A DNA stretch of 64,000 nt, taken from Rugalucina vietnamica. Its lineage: Eukaryota > Mollusca > Bivalvia > Lucinida > Lucinidae. A model generated the notes under the pieces. That model ran no database searches. It saw only the letters and a list, made by a program, of their open reading frames with translations, and was not told the DNA's origin. The translations under genes and the position numbers were made by a program. The DNA lies in contig OZ024878.1 in the NCBI GenBank assembly GCA_964017185.1, positions 13,029,351 to 13,093,350 of the forward strand, written 5' to 3'. How positions within the stretch are numbered: position 1 is the first letter of the stretch; each line of letters starts with the position of its first letter. Shown in pieces: positions 43,648-54,959 of this stretch.

Positions 43648-43967
43648 AAAAAGGTACAAGTAGGCAAAGATCAGGAAAAGGCGCAATCAGAAAAAAGATT
43701 CCCACTCCAAAAGCCGAGGTTGGAAAAAACCAAACTAACAGTCAGGTACTTATACCATGAAAACATATCGCAAGCCGAATGAGCAGCTTTTTTCCCAATA
43801 GGTGGCCACTCAGTTACCTTTTAACTAAAGATATGAAAACACACATAAGAAGCCAACAGCACAAAAAATTTAAACACCAAGACATAAAACAAAAAGAACC
43901 ACCACAGAAGTATCGTCTTGGAACGATCAGTAACACAAAGTTACTGGCGGGCTTAAACTATGTCACG
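43648..43967 (-). mobile_element. Penelope-like tail copy
   Basis: From AAAAAGGTACAAGTAGGCAA through CAAGCCGAATGAGCAGC to TTACTGGCGGGCTTAAAC. 5'-truncated, otherwise well preserved. Confidence 0.7.
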
Positions 43968-44159
43968 TGAGGTCAACCAGCACGGTCAAAGTATTTGTAC
44001 GATACTATGATATACATTGGACCTGTATTATATCGATTCTTGCTTTATTTAAAATCATCACTCTTGCTGTATAGACTTTCTTGCTGTTTTATACGTGTGT
44101 AGTGTAATCATGGCAGGTATACATTTATCAATATTGTATAGCGCAAATACTTTGACTTT

Positions 44160-44240
44160 CAGATTTTCTACTGAAATTTTTCAATTTTTACAACTTAAAA
44201 AATCTCTGTTTATTGCATGAGCGTGTTTTCGTAGTGCTTT
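44160..44240 (+). mobile_element. MITE family 1 end fragment
   Basis: TTCTACTGAAATTTTTCAAT, ATCTCTGTTTATTGCATGAG and CGTGTTTTCGTAGTG match the right terminus. Confidence 0.6.
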
Positions 44241-44527
44241 TTAAGCAGTCGAATCAACAACCATCTACGTCAGGCATGGCCAAAATATTTGTACTCATTT
44301 GATTCACATTGCAAGAAGTTTTGCCTTATTCGGTTTTGACTCAAGAGGTTGAGGGCCATAGAGTATAAATGCTAACATTTATGAATTTTGAAGAATGACT
44401 TTGACAGTGAAAATCAAGGTACAGAAGGATACTACGTAGCCGATATGTGCGTTTGTTTAATTGTGCATGGGTTGTTTATGGCCCATAGTGGTGCACTCAT
44501 AAAACAGAGTAAGGTAGCTGAACAAAT

Positions 44528-45207
44528 TGTAACGAACAGCCGAGCCAAACCATAGCAAACCCCGTCGGTGGAAAAGCATGCTTATCCACCAAGGGTGATT
44601 TACTGCGCTATATACTCAATACTTACTCTATTCACAAAGTTTCGAGTTTGAAATTTGCATATTACAAGCACTCAATATGCCGCTAATACGTTGCACCAAC
44701 GTATTTTTCCAAGGGAGGCTATCCAGTCACATAGCTTCCCCCTCCGAGAAGATTCGCCCCGAGTCTTGACCTGGGGACTACATGGGTAAAGCAACTCCGG
44801 TCCGGCAGTTGTCATCATCCCACCGCTGCCACCAAATGTAACGAACAGCCGAGTCAAACCACAGCAAACCTCGTCGGTGGATAAGCATGCTCATCCACCG
44901 AGGGTGATTTTACTGCGCTATATACTCTACACTTACTCGATTCACAAAGTTTCCAGATTGAAACTTGCATATTACAAGCTCTCAATATGCTGCCTCCGTG
45001 GTGCTTTGGTTAAGTCCCTCGCCTTGTAAACCAGGGGTCGATCCCGGGCTTCTCCTAAAACCTCCTTCCGGTTGAGCCTTCGGGTGCTCCCGGAACAACA
45101 AACCCACAAAAACAACCTTCTATAGTACTGGTCTCGCCCAGGAAAAAAAAAATATGCTGCTAATACGTTGCACCAAGGTATTTTTCCAAGGGGGCAATCC
45201 CGTCACA
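44528..45207 (-). mobile_element. Miniature LTR retroelement (TRIM-like), Gypsy-like signals, fossil
   Basis: Two direct LTRs in minus orientation: 5' LTR 45207-44837 (lengthened by a SINE) and 3' LTR 44731-44528 (204 bp), both starting TGTGAC and ending CGTTACA. The internal region 44732-44836 is only 105 bp and non-coding. After the 5' LTR comes TTTGGTGGCAGCGGTGGGAT, a primer-binding-type sequence, and before the 3' LTR a purine tract GGAGGGGGAAGC. AAAT flanks both ends (44524-44527 and 45208-45211). It looks structurally complete as a miniature element, and the LTRs differ by a moderate number of substitutions, so it is not very recent. Confidence 0.75.
44994..45150 (+). mobile_element. 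Short tRNA-derived SINE inside an LTR, 10 bp target duplication
   Basis: The head CTCCGTGGTGCTTTGGTTAA and GGGGTCGATCCCGGG supply A-box- and B-box-like motifs. The body ends TAGTACTGGTCTCGCCCAGG plus A8. AATATGCTGC repeats at 44984-44993 and 45151-45160. The other LTR of the same element is continuous here (AATATGCCGCTAATACG), confirming the insertion. Confidence 0.85.
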
Positions 45208-45488
45208 AAATAATTGAACTTTTATTTCAAACTTGATCATTCTTAACGGATGTAACACGTTCCGGGGAAACCTTGAAACGATATTTTTATTCAACGCTAT
45301 GACAATATCATATTAACCTTCTGACTATTTAAACAAGCCTGGTTGTAAAATAGCAGAGATTTCATCAGCCTGACAAATGGTATCCGACACGCAATGGTAA
45401 CGTTCCTTGGAGAATTGTAGGTGGTTTTGTCATCAGGAAGTATTGACAGTAAAAAGCTTGATGTTGTCAAATGAGTAAATTGCACGAA

Positions 45489-45758
45489 TTCATTACGAAA
45501 TCATGTCCATGCAATATACAGATATTTTTACGATGTATAAAATGAAAATTGTCAGGAAAAATATTTTATATTTTTCTTATTTTTGCTCAAAACATAGATT
45601 GTGGGTACTCGTTAAAACCGCCACGCCGAGTACCCACAATCTTTGTTTTGGAGCAAAAATAAGAAAAATAGGTATATCCCTGTATACCCCAGTTTTACTA
45701 TATAAAATGGGGTATGAGCGGGTATGCATTGCACGGACATATTTTCGTGACGACATGC
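45489..45758 (-). mobile_element. MITE family 1 copy
   Basis: CATTACGAAATCATGTCCAT.., GTTAAAACCGCCACGCCGAG with a shortened palindrome, AAAGTACCCACAATCT-type arm, and GGACATATTTTCGTGACG. Confidence 0.75.
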
Positions 45759-46217
45759 CCATGCGGTAAACGTTATATTGATGGTACAGATGCAGAACGA
45801 GCCATTGGAAAGAGAATCTATAACGCACAATCATTGGTCATCATGCACTGCCTAGATGTATTTCTTTTCTTTTAAGGAATCATGATGAAAATTACTACAA
45901 AAATGTTGTTTAACCATCAGCTCAAAGCCAGACACCATTGATAACATATCGGAGTAGGAATTTCAGATCGTCAGGTTTTGTTCTTAGGTGTTTGGATTTT
46001 GTTGTGGCTGTCGTGTAAAATCAAATTGTAACATGAAACTTAATAACACCGGGAATAAAACGAACAAATTAATCAAAAGCATGTGACACGGAATCGAGTC
46101 ATTAAAAAGGCAAATTTAGAAGCATGATGTTCCAAGAATAAACAGTTTTCATATTAAAAATTTGTTTAAACATACATCATCATGAAAGATTTATAAGTGC
46201 AAGAAACAAGTCCATTT

Positions 46218-46458
46218 ATTACGATAGCATGTCCGTTTAATGCATACCCCCTTATACCCCACTTTTATATAGTAAAACTGGAGAATACAAAAAGTATACA
46301 TTTTTTATTTTTTTATCCATAACAAGGCGGTTCTAACGAGTGCCCACAATCTACATTGTATGTTTTGAGCAAAAAAAAAAAAAAAAAAAAAAAAAAGAGA
46401 GAGAAACTGTCAAAATCGAAAAGTTTCATTTTACTGCATGGGCGTGTGTTCATAATAT
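46218..46458 (+). mobile_element. MITE family 1 copy with expanded A tract
   Basis: ATTACGATAGCATGTCCGTT, CCCCCTTATACCCCAC, GGCGGTTCTAACGAGTGCCC, then a run of about 24 A at 46373-46396, and TGCATGGGCGTGTGTTCATA. Confidence 0.65.
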
Positions 46459-46459
46459 A

Positions 46460-47085
46460 TTACAACAATGCCCTTTTCACATTTTTGGTAAGGTTTTGAA
46501 GCATACCTCAAATACTTACATGTAGTAATTAAGAAAATTTCCCAAACAAAAAGCAGTATTTCGAAGACTAAATTTCAAGTTCGTGCTTTCAGGACAGGAC
46601 CATTGGTTCGCTGATCCTATATATTGAAAAGTATTCTGCATACATAAATAAATTAAACTAATTATTATACGAAGTATATGGCATCAATGACTCAACAGAT
46701 ATACCAAAGAGCACACGCACATTGAAGAAGTTTCTGCTTGCTCTTGATGTTTCAACTGTACTATGGGTAATTATACTGGCAAATCTGTATAGCCAAGAAC
46801 AGAACGAAACACAAACTTTATTTTTAACAAAATCTTATTATGCCACATGTAAACATGTCGTGGCAAAGGTTATTTTGGTAAATATGTTTCGCTAACTAAA
46901 CAGTTAAAACGGGACAATCCTGGTCACGGGTAGGCGACAATAAACAATGTGGACACTTTAGAATGGCATAAGAGACCAGGTACATGCAGAGGAGATATGT
47001 TGATTTAAAGGATCTATAAATTAAAAGAATACGTATAAATTAAAAGAAAAAATGTTCTATAGATATATAGATCAAACACATAATC
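46460..47085. other. No recognisable feature
   Basis: AT-rich sequence, no supported gene or repeat. Confidence 0.35.
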
Positions 47086-47086
47086 A

Positions 47087-47336
47087 GGGGCCAGTTGTTC
47101 AAAACTAACGACGTCATTAGTTAACGTTTCGTTAAAATTTCAAACATTAATATTACAAATACACTGTTATTTTTTGTTGAAAAAATGTGAGAATCCTTTG
47201 CACTGCAAAGGATTCTCACATTTTTTCAACAAAAAATAACAGTGTATTTGTTACTTTTGCTGATATTTGCTTTACAAATTTACATGTATGTCTAAACGAT
47301 ATCGTTAAGCTAACGATGCTTTGAACAACTGGCTCC
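47087..47336. mobile_element. MITE with CCAGTTGTTCAAA ends
   Basis: Left GGGGCCAGTTGTTCAAAAC and right (inverted) GGAGCCAGTTGTTCAAAGC. The centre is a long palindrome: ACACTGTTATTTTTTGTTGA, AATGTGAGAATCCTTTGCAC and their complements pair almost perfectly. No clear target duplication. The relative at 4285 is more decayed. Confidence 0.8.
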
Positions 47337-48249
47337 TGTCTGCTAAAATTGGGTAAATGAAAATAGCATTCCAAATCCTTGTGCACATTTGTGTCGAAGA
47401 TCTACGCTGCTGACTTTCACTTTTCGTTATTTGCTTGGCCAGTTTGCTGTAGATGCTGCATAGAATACAGTGCATCTTTTATTTCACTGTACATTTTACT
47501 AAGAACGACTTAAGGTCAGGGTGAAGTAATGGTTGTTATGCAGCGTCACGAGCGACGTTGCGTTGCAACGACGTCGGTTCAAGAGTTGAGACGTTAACGT
47601 CGCGCCGTTTTTACTAGGATATAAAATAAGTTCTAGCACATAATAAAATATGTAAATTATGTATCCTAATTGTCTGTCTGTTATTGTGAATACCACTGAC
47701 TGTAGCATGCTTTAAAAGGACGAGACTTTGGTTGCCGGATTGGACTAATACATATATGATTTATAAAAAAGAAGCCTATCAGTAAAATCCAGTTACTTTT
47801 CAGAAAGAACAAAAATTGCTGACAAACTCTCAGATCTTCATATGGGTGGGGAGGGGGTCGATTCCAAGCGCGATCAGGAAATGAGTTTTGTACCTTTCCA
47901 TACAGTAAACGAGATCGCAACAGACCGACGAATAAATGTGCTACCGGGTTTGGATTAGTTTATTGATGAAACGCCAAAATGACCGCATATTTCTCACCAG
48001 TCCTTCTCTCTCACAGACGTGAAATTAATGAAGTCAAGCGCTCGTGTGCAGACAAAATAAGGTATTGCTAGAGTTGACCACTAGCGAGTGCATGAAGAAG
48101 CACATGAAAGGTAAATCAGGAAGAAATGCTGCAAGATTTTTGTTTTACTTAGTTGCACACACAGCAAGTATGTGTACTGTTACAATTTGAATATCCTTTC
48201 ACGTGCTCGTCGATCTTTTGACGCGCCTGCGGTCAAAATCGAACAATAA

Positions 48250-48477
48250 GGCCTCGTCTCCACGGACAATGTTTCTTTGACGAAGATTCTTTGTCATAGA
48301 AACTTTGGCAATGAGATTGTGTTCACAAACAGCATAGATTACTTATACTACTTAGCTCGCTCAACTTTGTCACAGACATTTGACAAAGAAACTTCGCCAC
48401 AGAATTGAGTTTACACGAGCTTATTTTCCGCGACAAACCTACTTTGCGAGAGAAAAAGTGTCCATGGGAACGCGGCC
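48250..48477. mobile_element. GGCC-ended MITE, copy 2
   Basis: GGCCTCGTCTCCACGGACAA to GGGAACGCGGCC; left flank TAA, right flank TAG. Relative of 30908-31119, in the opposite orientation. Confidence 0.75.
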
Positions 48478-48557
48478 TAGCGAGAAATGTTTGGCTAGTT
48501 CACGATCTTCGGTTGACATGGGCCTTAGGCCAATAACTTTGTTCAAGTTTGGGAGCA

Positions 48558-48781
48558 GGCCTGGTTTCCACGGACAATTTTTCTAAGACAAAGTAGGTTT
48601 GTCGCAGATAAATTTTATATCCTCGTGTAAAATCAATTCTGTCGCGAAGTTTCATTGTCAAATATTTGTGGAACGAGCTCAGTAATATAAGAAATCTTTG
48701 CTGTGCGTGAACTCACTCATTGCCAAAGTTTCTATGACATATAATCTTCGTCAAAGAAACATTGTTCGTGGAAACCAGGCC
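48558..48781. mobile_element. GGCC-ended MITE, copy 3
   Basis: GGCCTGGTTTCCACGGACAA to GTTCGTGGAAACCAGGCC. Same orientation as 30908-31119 and only 80 bp from copy 2, with which it forms an inverted pair. Confidence 0.75.
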
Positions 48782-49819
48782 TGAATAAAATGATCAAAAA
48801 TGATTTCGTCGAAAATGTGTTTTGTCGAAAAGTTTGTAACTTCAAAAATATTCACCGCAAAATTTTGAGATTTATTCCGTAGAAGACTAACCTGTAGAAG
48901 CTCATTTTGAGCCAACAACCACTAGGGTTAGGGCATGGGGACATTTTCCACAAATGTTATTTTCGACAAAATGTCGCGGAGGCGATAAAGTAAATATCAT
49001 GGGGTCTATAGAAGCAGACTCACGTCACATATTTACTATTATAAATACCAATGAAATAAATCTAAATCTGACCTAGGCCTATAAAAGCAGATGTGTCCGG
49101 TAAATCTGTGAAGTGAGTATAACACGATCGTCCAGGATCTAAGATAAATCCCCCGAACCGTCCACCATAGAAGTTTTACACGGAGGATGAACGAAATCGT
49201 TATTCTTGGTGCTTTCTTCCAATGGAAGTTTGGAGAGGTAAACGACAAAAATACTTACAGTATATGTGTAGTGTGTTCCAAATTTGTTTCAAATTCTTTG
49301 TAGATCTAAACCCCGATTAGTAAGCCGTTTCTAAACCCCGATTAGTAAGCCGTTTGCTTTGGATGCTAGATTTTGAACGTTTTATCAGCCGACGTCACAT
49401 AAAATTGTGACGCCCATTTGAGCCACGACATTACGTTACGTCGTGGAAAATACCAGAAAAGCCCGACCTTACACGTGAAAGATGTTAAATAGCTCGAAAA
49501 CGAGCCTGGTTGTCAATGACTTTTTTTCAAGCAACCTGTTCCAAAATAATTCACGCAGATAATATCCGTTTTTTTTTAAAAATTCATGGTGGAATTTAGG
49601 AGAAAAATATGTTTATGTGCGAAATCAGACATCTATTTCCCGTTTCCCATTGAGTTTAATGGTAAAAATGGTGGTTTTGGATTGCCTGTAGCTCAAAAAC
49701 TAATCTGGTAGTCAAGGAATATTTTTACATATTCCGATGGAGGAGCATTTAAAACATCGATATGCAAAAAATAAAAAAAATCTGTCGTGGCGTTTTTTAC
49801 TTCACCCTGACCTTAAAGA

Positions 49820-50115
49820 GCTGAATTGTCTTCAGAATTGTTTGGACGCTATTTTGAATAAAAATAGACTATTTTCTGTATTTTGCTACAGATACATGTA
49901 TTGCATTTAGGCTATATTTACATAAAACAAGTACTAGCTTTGTAAAAAATGCTGGTTTGTATTTCGTATTTCAATTATTTCATTTCTAATGTTTTACTTG
50001 AGATCTTTTTAGTATACTCTAATCATACTTTCTTCTCACACTCTTCTTAATAAGGGGCTGTACATAAATAATATGCCCAGTTGAGGTTAATCTGGATCAG
50101 AAATGTTGCAATATT
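49820..50115. other. No recognisable feature
   Basis: AT-rich spacer between the TTAA-flanked element and a SINE. Confidence 0.35.
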
Positions 50116-50124
50116 TTCTGTATA

Positions 50125-50335
50125 TGGAGCGCGGCGGCGTAACGGTAGAGCATCGGACTCTGCATTGACAGGTCCTGGGTTCGATCCCCAAAAGCGGCAC
50201 CGTGTTGTGTCCTTGAGCAAGGATTATTTACTTCCTACAGTACTGGTTAAACCCAGGAAGCGTTTGCTCCGTCCCGACATGACTGAAAAATTGTTGACTG
50301 GGACGCTTAGCCTCAATAAAAACAAGCAAAACCAT
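50125..50335 (+). mobile_element. tRNA-derived SINE, second family
   Basis: The head GGAGCGCGGCGGCGTAACGG, TAGAGCATCGGACTC and TGGGTTCGATCCCC has clear A and B boxes. The body CACCGTGTTGTGTCCTTGAG leads to an end with GTCCCGACATGACTGAAAAA, GTTGACTGGGACG and AATAAAAACAAGCAAAACC. The 3' tail is shared with SX and with a scrap at 54878-54955. Confidence 0.85.
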
Positions 50336-50479
50336 TTTCTATGCAGCTTCCGTAGCAAAATAGACATGTCATGCAAAAACGATAAGTGAAATTCCGTAAC
50401 ATAGACAATAGACAACAATGTGGAAAAGGATTTGGGATGCGATTTCCATTCAGTCATTTTTGGCAGACAGATAATATGT

Positions 50480-50580
50480 TTAATCTATAAATTTATAGAA
50501 TATTTTTTCTAGTAATTTATAAATATTCTATGAATTTATAGATATTATATAAATTTACAGATACTCTATAAATCAGTGTA
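50480..50580. repeat. Imperfect tandem repeat of TATAAATTTATAGA words
   Basis: Several self-complementary (TCTATAAATTTATAGA)-type words in about 100 bp. It could extrude as cruciforms. No family known. Confidence 0.6.
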
Positions 50581-50584
50581 CATG

Positions 50585-51405
50585 TATCTCCTCTACCTGT
50601 TTAATAAACAGTAGTCGGATTTCTGTGAAGCTTGGCTGTTTGTGGAACATTCAAACGTTAGCAGAAACAAATTAAATCGCTTGTATATACATGTATATGT
50701 AGCTACATGCCATCACATAACGCTACAATGCTGAATTATAAATAGACAAGATCGCCAATTATTGCGCCGATTTCAAATGTGCAATTTGTATTCTTTCATT
50801 ACCATGGATTCCATAACAGCCTGTGGTGTAATATGAATGCCATTATTTTGAGAATGATTTCTCTTCATCTTTGAACTTCTGTCAATTCATCATGAGCATT
50901 TAAGCAGTATCCCGAGAAAGCCTATTTTCGGTGTTTCCGATCAGGTCTTGTACAAATCATACTGTACAATCAAAGAAAAAAGCTAGACGATTGAGTTTTC
51001 TACTAATTATGGAGCAAACACAGCAACGCTACATTGCTGCGCAGTTTCTGTAGAACGCAGGTTTAGATTTTATTTCCCATGATGCGGCTCAATAATTTGA
51101 TGGCCAAGCTCCGGGCATGTAAATTCATGGCCAATGTAATAACGGAATAGGACACTTGTGGTCCCTTAGGAAATGTAGGAGGACCAAAATTAATAAATAT
51201 ATTAAGTATCTCTCTAGGTAGAGCAACTTATATTTCGAGAAAATTGCTTTTATCTGTAGACAAATGTTGGGCACAGCTGAGTCGTACATGTACACAAGTT
51301 GGACAATATACATGTAACATGCCCGTATATACATACCTATATTTCATAGAAGCCGTGTCAAGACTTAGAGCCTTTGTGGCAACTGGCCAGCTACTAAGGC
51401 ACAAT
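50585..51405. other. No recognisable feature
   Basis: AT-rich, with TACATGTAC-type alternating patches; overlapping open frames on both strands near 51125-51507 lack any resemblance. Confidence 0.35.
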
Positions 51406-51410
51406 GCATT

Positions 51411-51690
51411 CATTACGAAAACTTGCCCATGCAATATATTGAGAATTTTTTCAGATGTAAAAATTAAACATTTCACTAGACAAGTTTTGATATTTTTGAT
51501 ATTTTAGCTCAAAACATACATTGTGGGTACACTTTAGTACCGCCTCACCAAGGCGGTTCTAACGATTACCCACAATGTATGGTTTGGGTCAAAAACAAGA
51601 AAATTAGGTATACCCTTGCATACCCCAGTTTTACTATATGAAAGTGGGTTATAATGGGTAAACATTACACGGGCGTGTTTTCTTAATGTT
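51411..51690 (-). mobile_element. MITE family 1, complete copy
   Basis: CATTACGAAAACTTGCCCAT, TACCGCCTCACCAAGGCGGT and GGGCGTGTTTTCTTAATG; all arms present. Confidence 0.8.
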
Positions 51691-51699
51691 ATCGTCAGC

Positions 51700-53315
51700 C
51701 ACTCAGACAGAAATTGTTGCTGGTTTTGAATGGAAAAAATGTAGCTGATATGCGGTTTGCTCGTAATGCAGAAATAAAGTTTATTTTGACGATAACCCTT
51801 TTTATCGCTGACTAATAAGCTTTCGTTTTATTTTGGGTTATCTTTGTTGAATAAACTCGTTATGGTGCCATCAATACATGCTGAAAGAGACGCATTATTT
51901 TATACGAAGCCACCTGATGTTCAGTAACACCCAGGAATACCTGTTACAGGGAACTCGGAGGTTCGGGGAACTCGGAGGTAAACAATGGAAGGCGCCGCAG
52001 ACTAGGGGCAGTATTTATCCGATTCTATTTTCAACTTACGTCTTCTTTAGAAATTTTAACATAACGCACATATAAAGTTTAGAAGACAAAGCCCTTGCAT
52101 GCAAGATGACACGTAAATTTTCAGTCAAAAACAAATAATATAAACAGGAAATTGTATGATTGTAAAGCATTTTCAAATCGGACTACTTATTTTTTTAGCA
52201 TTTACGATATTTTCGCATTAAGCAGCTGCTGATTTCTAAAAATACAGGTACTTATGAGCATCATGCAAAATTTTAGCCTCATACATTTAAAATATCAAGT
52301 GTTTAACCCAGATTCATGTAGGAGGTATCACAATTTTGGGTACGGTAATTATCGGAGGTATGATCTGGGAGGGTCAGTTCATTGAAAATGACTCGTGGTT
52401 TTGCTTCTGGAGCAAACTGGACTTTAATTTTATGACATGCAGTCCAGTTAATATGTAAAGTACCAATTATATATTAAGGTCATTGTTCTAAACACTGGCA
52501 TAGTTTGGCTGCTTCGAACATGTTCGGCCAGTTTTGACCATCTGATTGGAGAGAAAACAAGAATGTATTTTGCCAAAAGTTTGTCCGACTCTATTATGAA
52601 TAGTTATTCTTTATTGCCAAACATCACAATTTTAATCATGCAAAGCACCAGTATGGCGTTACAAGGGATATGAAAAGTGACCAAAACAAGCATTTTCGAT
52701 AAACTTACCACCATGAATAGCTTAGGTAATCCTTTTGCACGCGAATGGCAGATTTTTTCTGCACATCACATTCCGACTGCTTTTAAAAACAAGATATTTA
52801 ACTATCCAAAAACACATTTGTTTTGAGAAAATAAGTTATGGTTCATGTAGAGCAATGTACGCGGAAAATGTAGTATATAATTTTCCTTGTGTACATGTTT
52901 TAATATTACACAACAGTTTTGAGAAAGTCCTGAACACGGGGTGCAATATACTCTTCCTCAAAAGTCCTGTCACCCTATTAGTTTTCATTTATTGAATAAA
53001 TGAAAATGCATTGTGTTCCATTTTTGTCTATTGAAATATACATGACAAAGTCCAGTATGCCAAATGTCCATTTCATGCAGTTCACGTTTGTTGCGTATGT
53101 GCAGTTTAAACACATTTTTTTATAGTTACAAGGGTGCGAATGGGTGGGGATCGGGGGTGGAGGTCAGTCCATGTTAGTTGCATCCTTCGGATAAAACTGA
53201 AGTCTAGAGCATCCGTGGTGTGGTAAAGCTATCTGCTATGTAATAAGTGGCTGGGAAATCGCTCTAGGGCTTCTCCGGCATATTCATTCCAGATGAAATT
53301 TCAAATATGCCCTGT
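51700..53315. other. No recognisable feature
   Basis: The longest stretch in the window free of recognised repeats. Open frames of 60-86 codons (for example 52735-52995) lack splice context or family resemblance. If a host gene has unseen small exons or regulatory DNA here, I cannot tell. Confidence 0.35.
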
Positions 53316-53317
53316 CT

Positions 53318-53965
53318 CAGTTTGAATTCGTTCGAATTGATGCTTTACATCCCAGTCAACAGCTAAGGTCATGTCGGGACGTTGCCTCCACTTTATGGGG
53401 CTCTTGCCCAAAATGAAGACGTCCCAGTCAACAACTAAGGTCATGTTGGGACATTGCCTCCATTTTATGGGACTCTTGCCCAAGATGTCATGAGTCTTTG
53501 ACATCCAACATGTGCTTCAAATATAACCAGACAAAACCAAAAGGGGTTATAATATATGAGCCTTGATGCGAGAAAACCGGTCTTCACGGTTTCCTACCAG
53601 GTCCGACATAAACGGGTCTGTGCAGTCTCAGACAATGGTCAAAAGCTTGAAATTTCGGATTTAGGAAGAAGAGAAATTTTACTATCCGAGTGGTGAAACC
53701 AAAGGCGCTGATCAGCTTCGCAGTTACTGCGAATCTGATCTGCGCCTTTGTTTTTCGCAGTATGCAAAATTCCGGTTTTCTCACGATGCGGCTCATATTA
53801 TAATGTGCGGATGGTTAGACTCGGAACCTCTTTTCCTGGGCAGGCTCAGACCCGAGCAGTTAACCAGTAATCAGATAGCCAGTCAGCATCGTACAGACTT
53901 TCACTGGAGGCATAATCAGCCCATCTATTTCCTTCTGAGGCCCCAATGGGTAGGGGCCCCTGTTT
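53318..53965 (-). mobile_element. Repeat SX copy split by a MITE family 2 copy
   Basis: The 3' end of SX (GGGACGTTGCCTCCACTTTA) is tandemly duplicated (two blocks about 72 bp apart, 53343-53485). The middle follows to 53551. After the MITE, the head resumes (GTGCGGATGGTTAGACTCGG, GACCCGAGCAGTTAACCAG, GGCCCCAATGGGTAGGGGCC). Confidence 0.75.
53558..53798 (-). mobile_element. MITE family 2, complete copy nested in SX
   Basis: ATATGAGCCTTGATGCGAGA to TCACGATGCGGCTCATAT. TATAAT flanks both sides, consistent with a 6 bp target duplication. Hairpin core CGCTGATCAGCTTCGCAG pairs with CTGCGAATCTGATCTGCG. Uninterrupted SX at 24995-25030 is the empty site. Confidence 0.85.
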
Positions 53966-54037
53966 CAGTATGACTTGCGATGTAAGTAGGGCATAAAACG
54001 CTGACACTACAACAAGAATATGATTCAGTGGTCTATA

Positions 54038-54763
54038 GTCCAATTCGCATGCGCAAAAAATACACGCGTGTAAATATACTCCGGTGTGTATTTATACTCC
54101 GGTGTGCAAATCAACCTGAGAGTAAATTTAAATTGCGTTCGCATGGGTTTTATCGCCAGGAGTATTTTTGTAGGTAAATTTATCATTTCTAGATTAAAAC
54201 CTGTTCATTTAAGTTTTCTGTATTTGCAAAACAAGAAGAGGCTGCTTCAAGGTGTTCTTGTAGACTTTGGCAGCAGAGGGGAATCATGTAATGGTCAGGC
54301 TTAACCTAAGCAGTTTTTCATACTTTCACAAGGAATTACTGTTAAAATGCCCCAAGAAGATGAAGAAATAGTGTGGCTGTTTGCACTCCATATGATCTAA
54401 AATGTTATGAATGGCAATAAACTCTTATTTAGCAACAATGTCCACAGTTTCAGCAACTGTCATACAATCAGTTAGGAACAAAAAATGAGAAAATTTGATA
54501 TCTAAAAGCAGAATATTGACTTGAAATAAAAATACTCATGGGTAAATTTTACTTTGCGTTCGCATGGGACATAATAGTAAATTTACACGTGTGTATTTGT
54601 AAAAATAAAATTTGCATCTGGTCAGACGCAGGAGTAAATTTACCCATATGTAAATATACTCCGGTGTGTATTTGCGTTCGCATGCGCCATTTACTTACCC
54701 CGAGTAAAATTTGCACACCGGAGTATATTTACACGTTGTATTTTTGGCGCATGCGAATTGGAC
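54038..54763. mobile_element. 726 bp element with 50 bp inverted ends and motif-dense interior
   Basis: GTCCAATTCGCATGCGC.AAA and its inverse begin about 50 bp of pairing that includes TAAATATACTCCGGTGTG. Flanks are ATA and TTA, close to a TWA target. The interior repeats TACTCCGGTGTGTATTT, GCGTTCGCATGGG and AGTAAATTTA words near both ends. A 72-codon frame (54086-54304) is not convincing. Confidence 0.75.
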
Positions 54764-54877
54764 TTAAGTTTCAGATTTCTTAAATAGTTGCTATTCGTCT
54801 TACTGCTGATATATATTACAAAATACGTGATTTGGGACTTCACTTCAATGCTACACTGCTAAACTGCTGACAGCCCC

Positions 54878-54955
54878 ACAAGCGTTGGCTCCGCCCCGAC
54901 ATGACTAAAAAATTGTTGACTGGAATGTTAAGCCTCCATACAAACAACCAAATTA
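54878..54955 (+). mobile_element. SINE 3' end fragment
   Basis: AAGCGTTGGCTCCGCCCCGA, CATGACTAAAAAATTGTTGA and AAGCCTCCATACAAACAACC match the end of the SINE at 50125. Confidence 0.7.
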
Positions 54956-54959
54956 ACTG

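Larger units (their letters stand above)
47514..49812. mobile_element. TTAA-flanked DNA transposon remnant (piggyBac-like), 2.3 kb
   Basis: Ends GGTCAGGGTGAAGTAA and its inverse TTACTTCACCCTGACC, flanked by TTAA at 47510-47513 and 49813-49816. TTAA target duplication is the piggyBac hallmark. No transposase-like frame remains. Inside are a repeat at 48060-48247 (related to 5060-5245), two small GGCC-ended MITEs, and a 26 bp tandem repeat (CCCCGATTAGTAAGCCGTTT) near 49310-49365. Confidence 0.7.

Noticed and set aside
50125-50200. Possible tRNA gene with a good B box
   Set aside because: It is followed by a repetitive body and SINE tail, and no acceptor stem closes.
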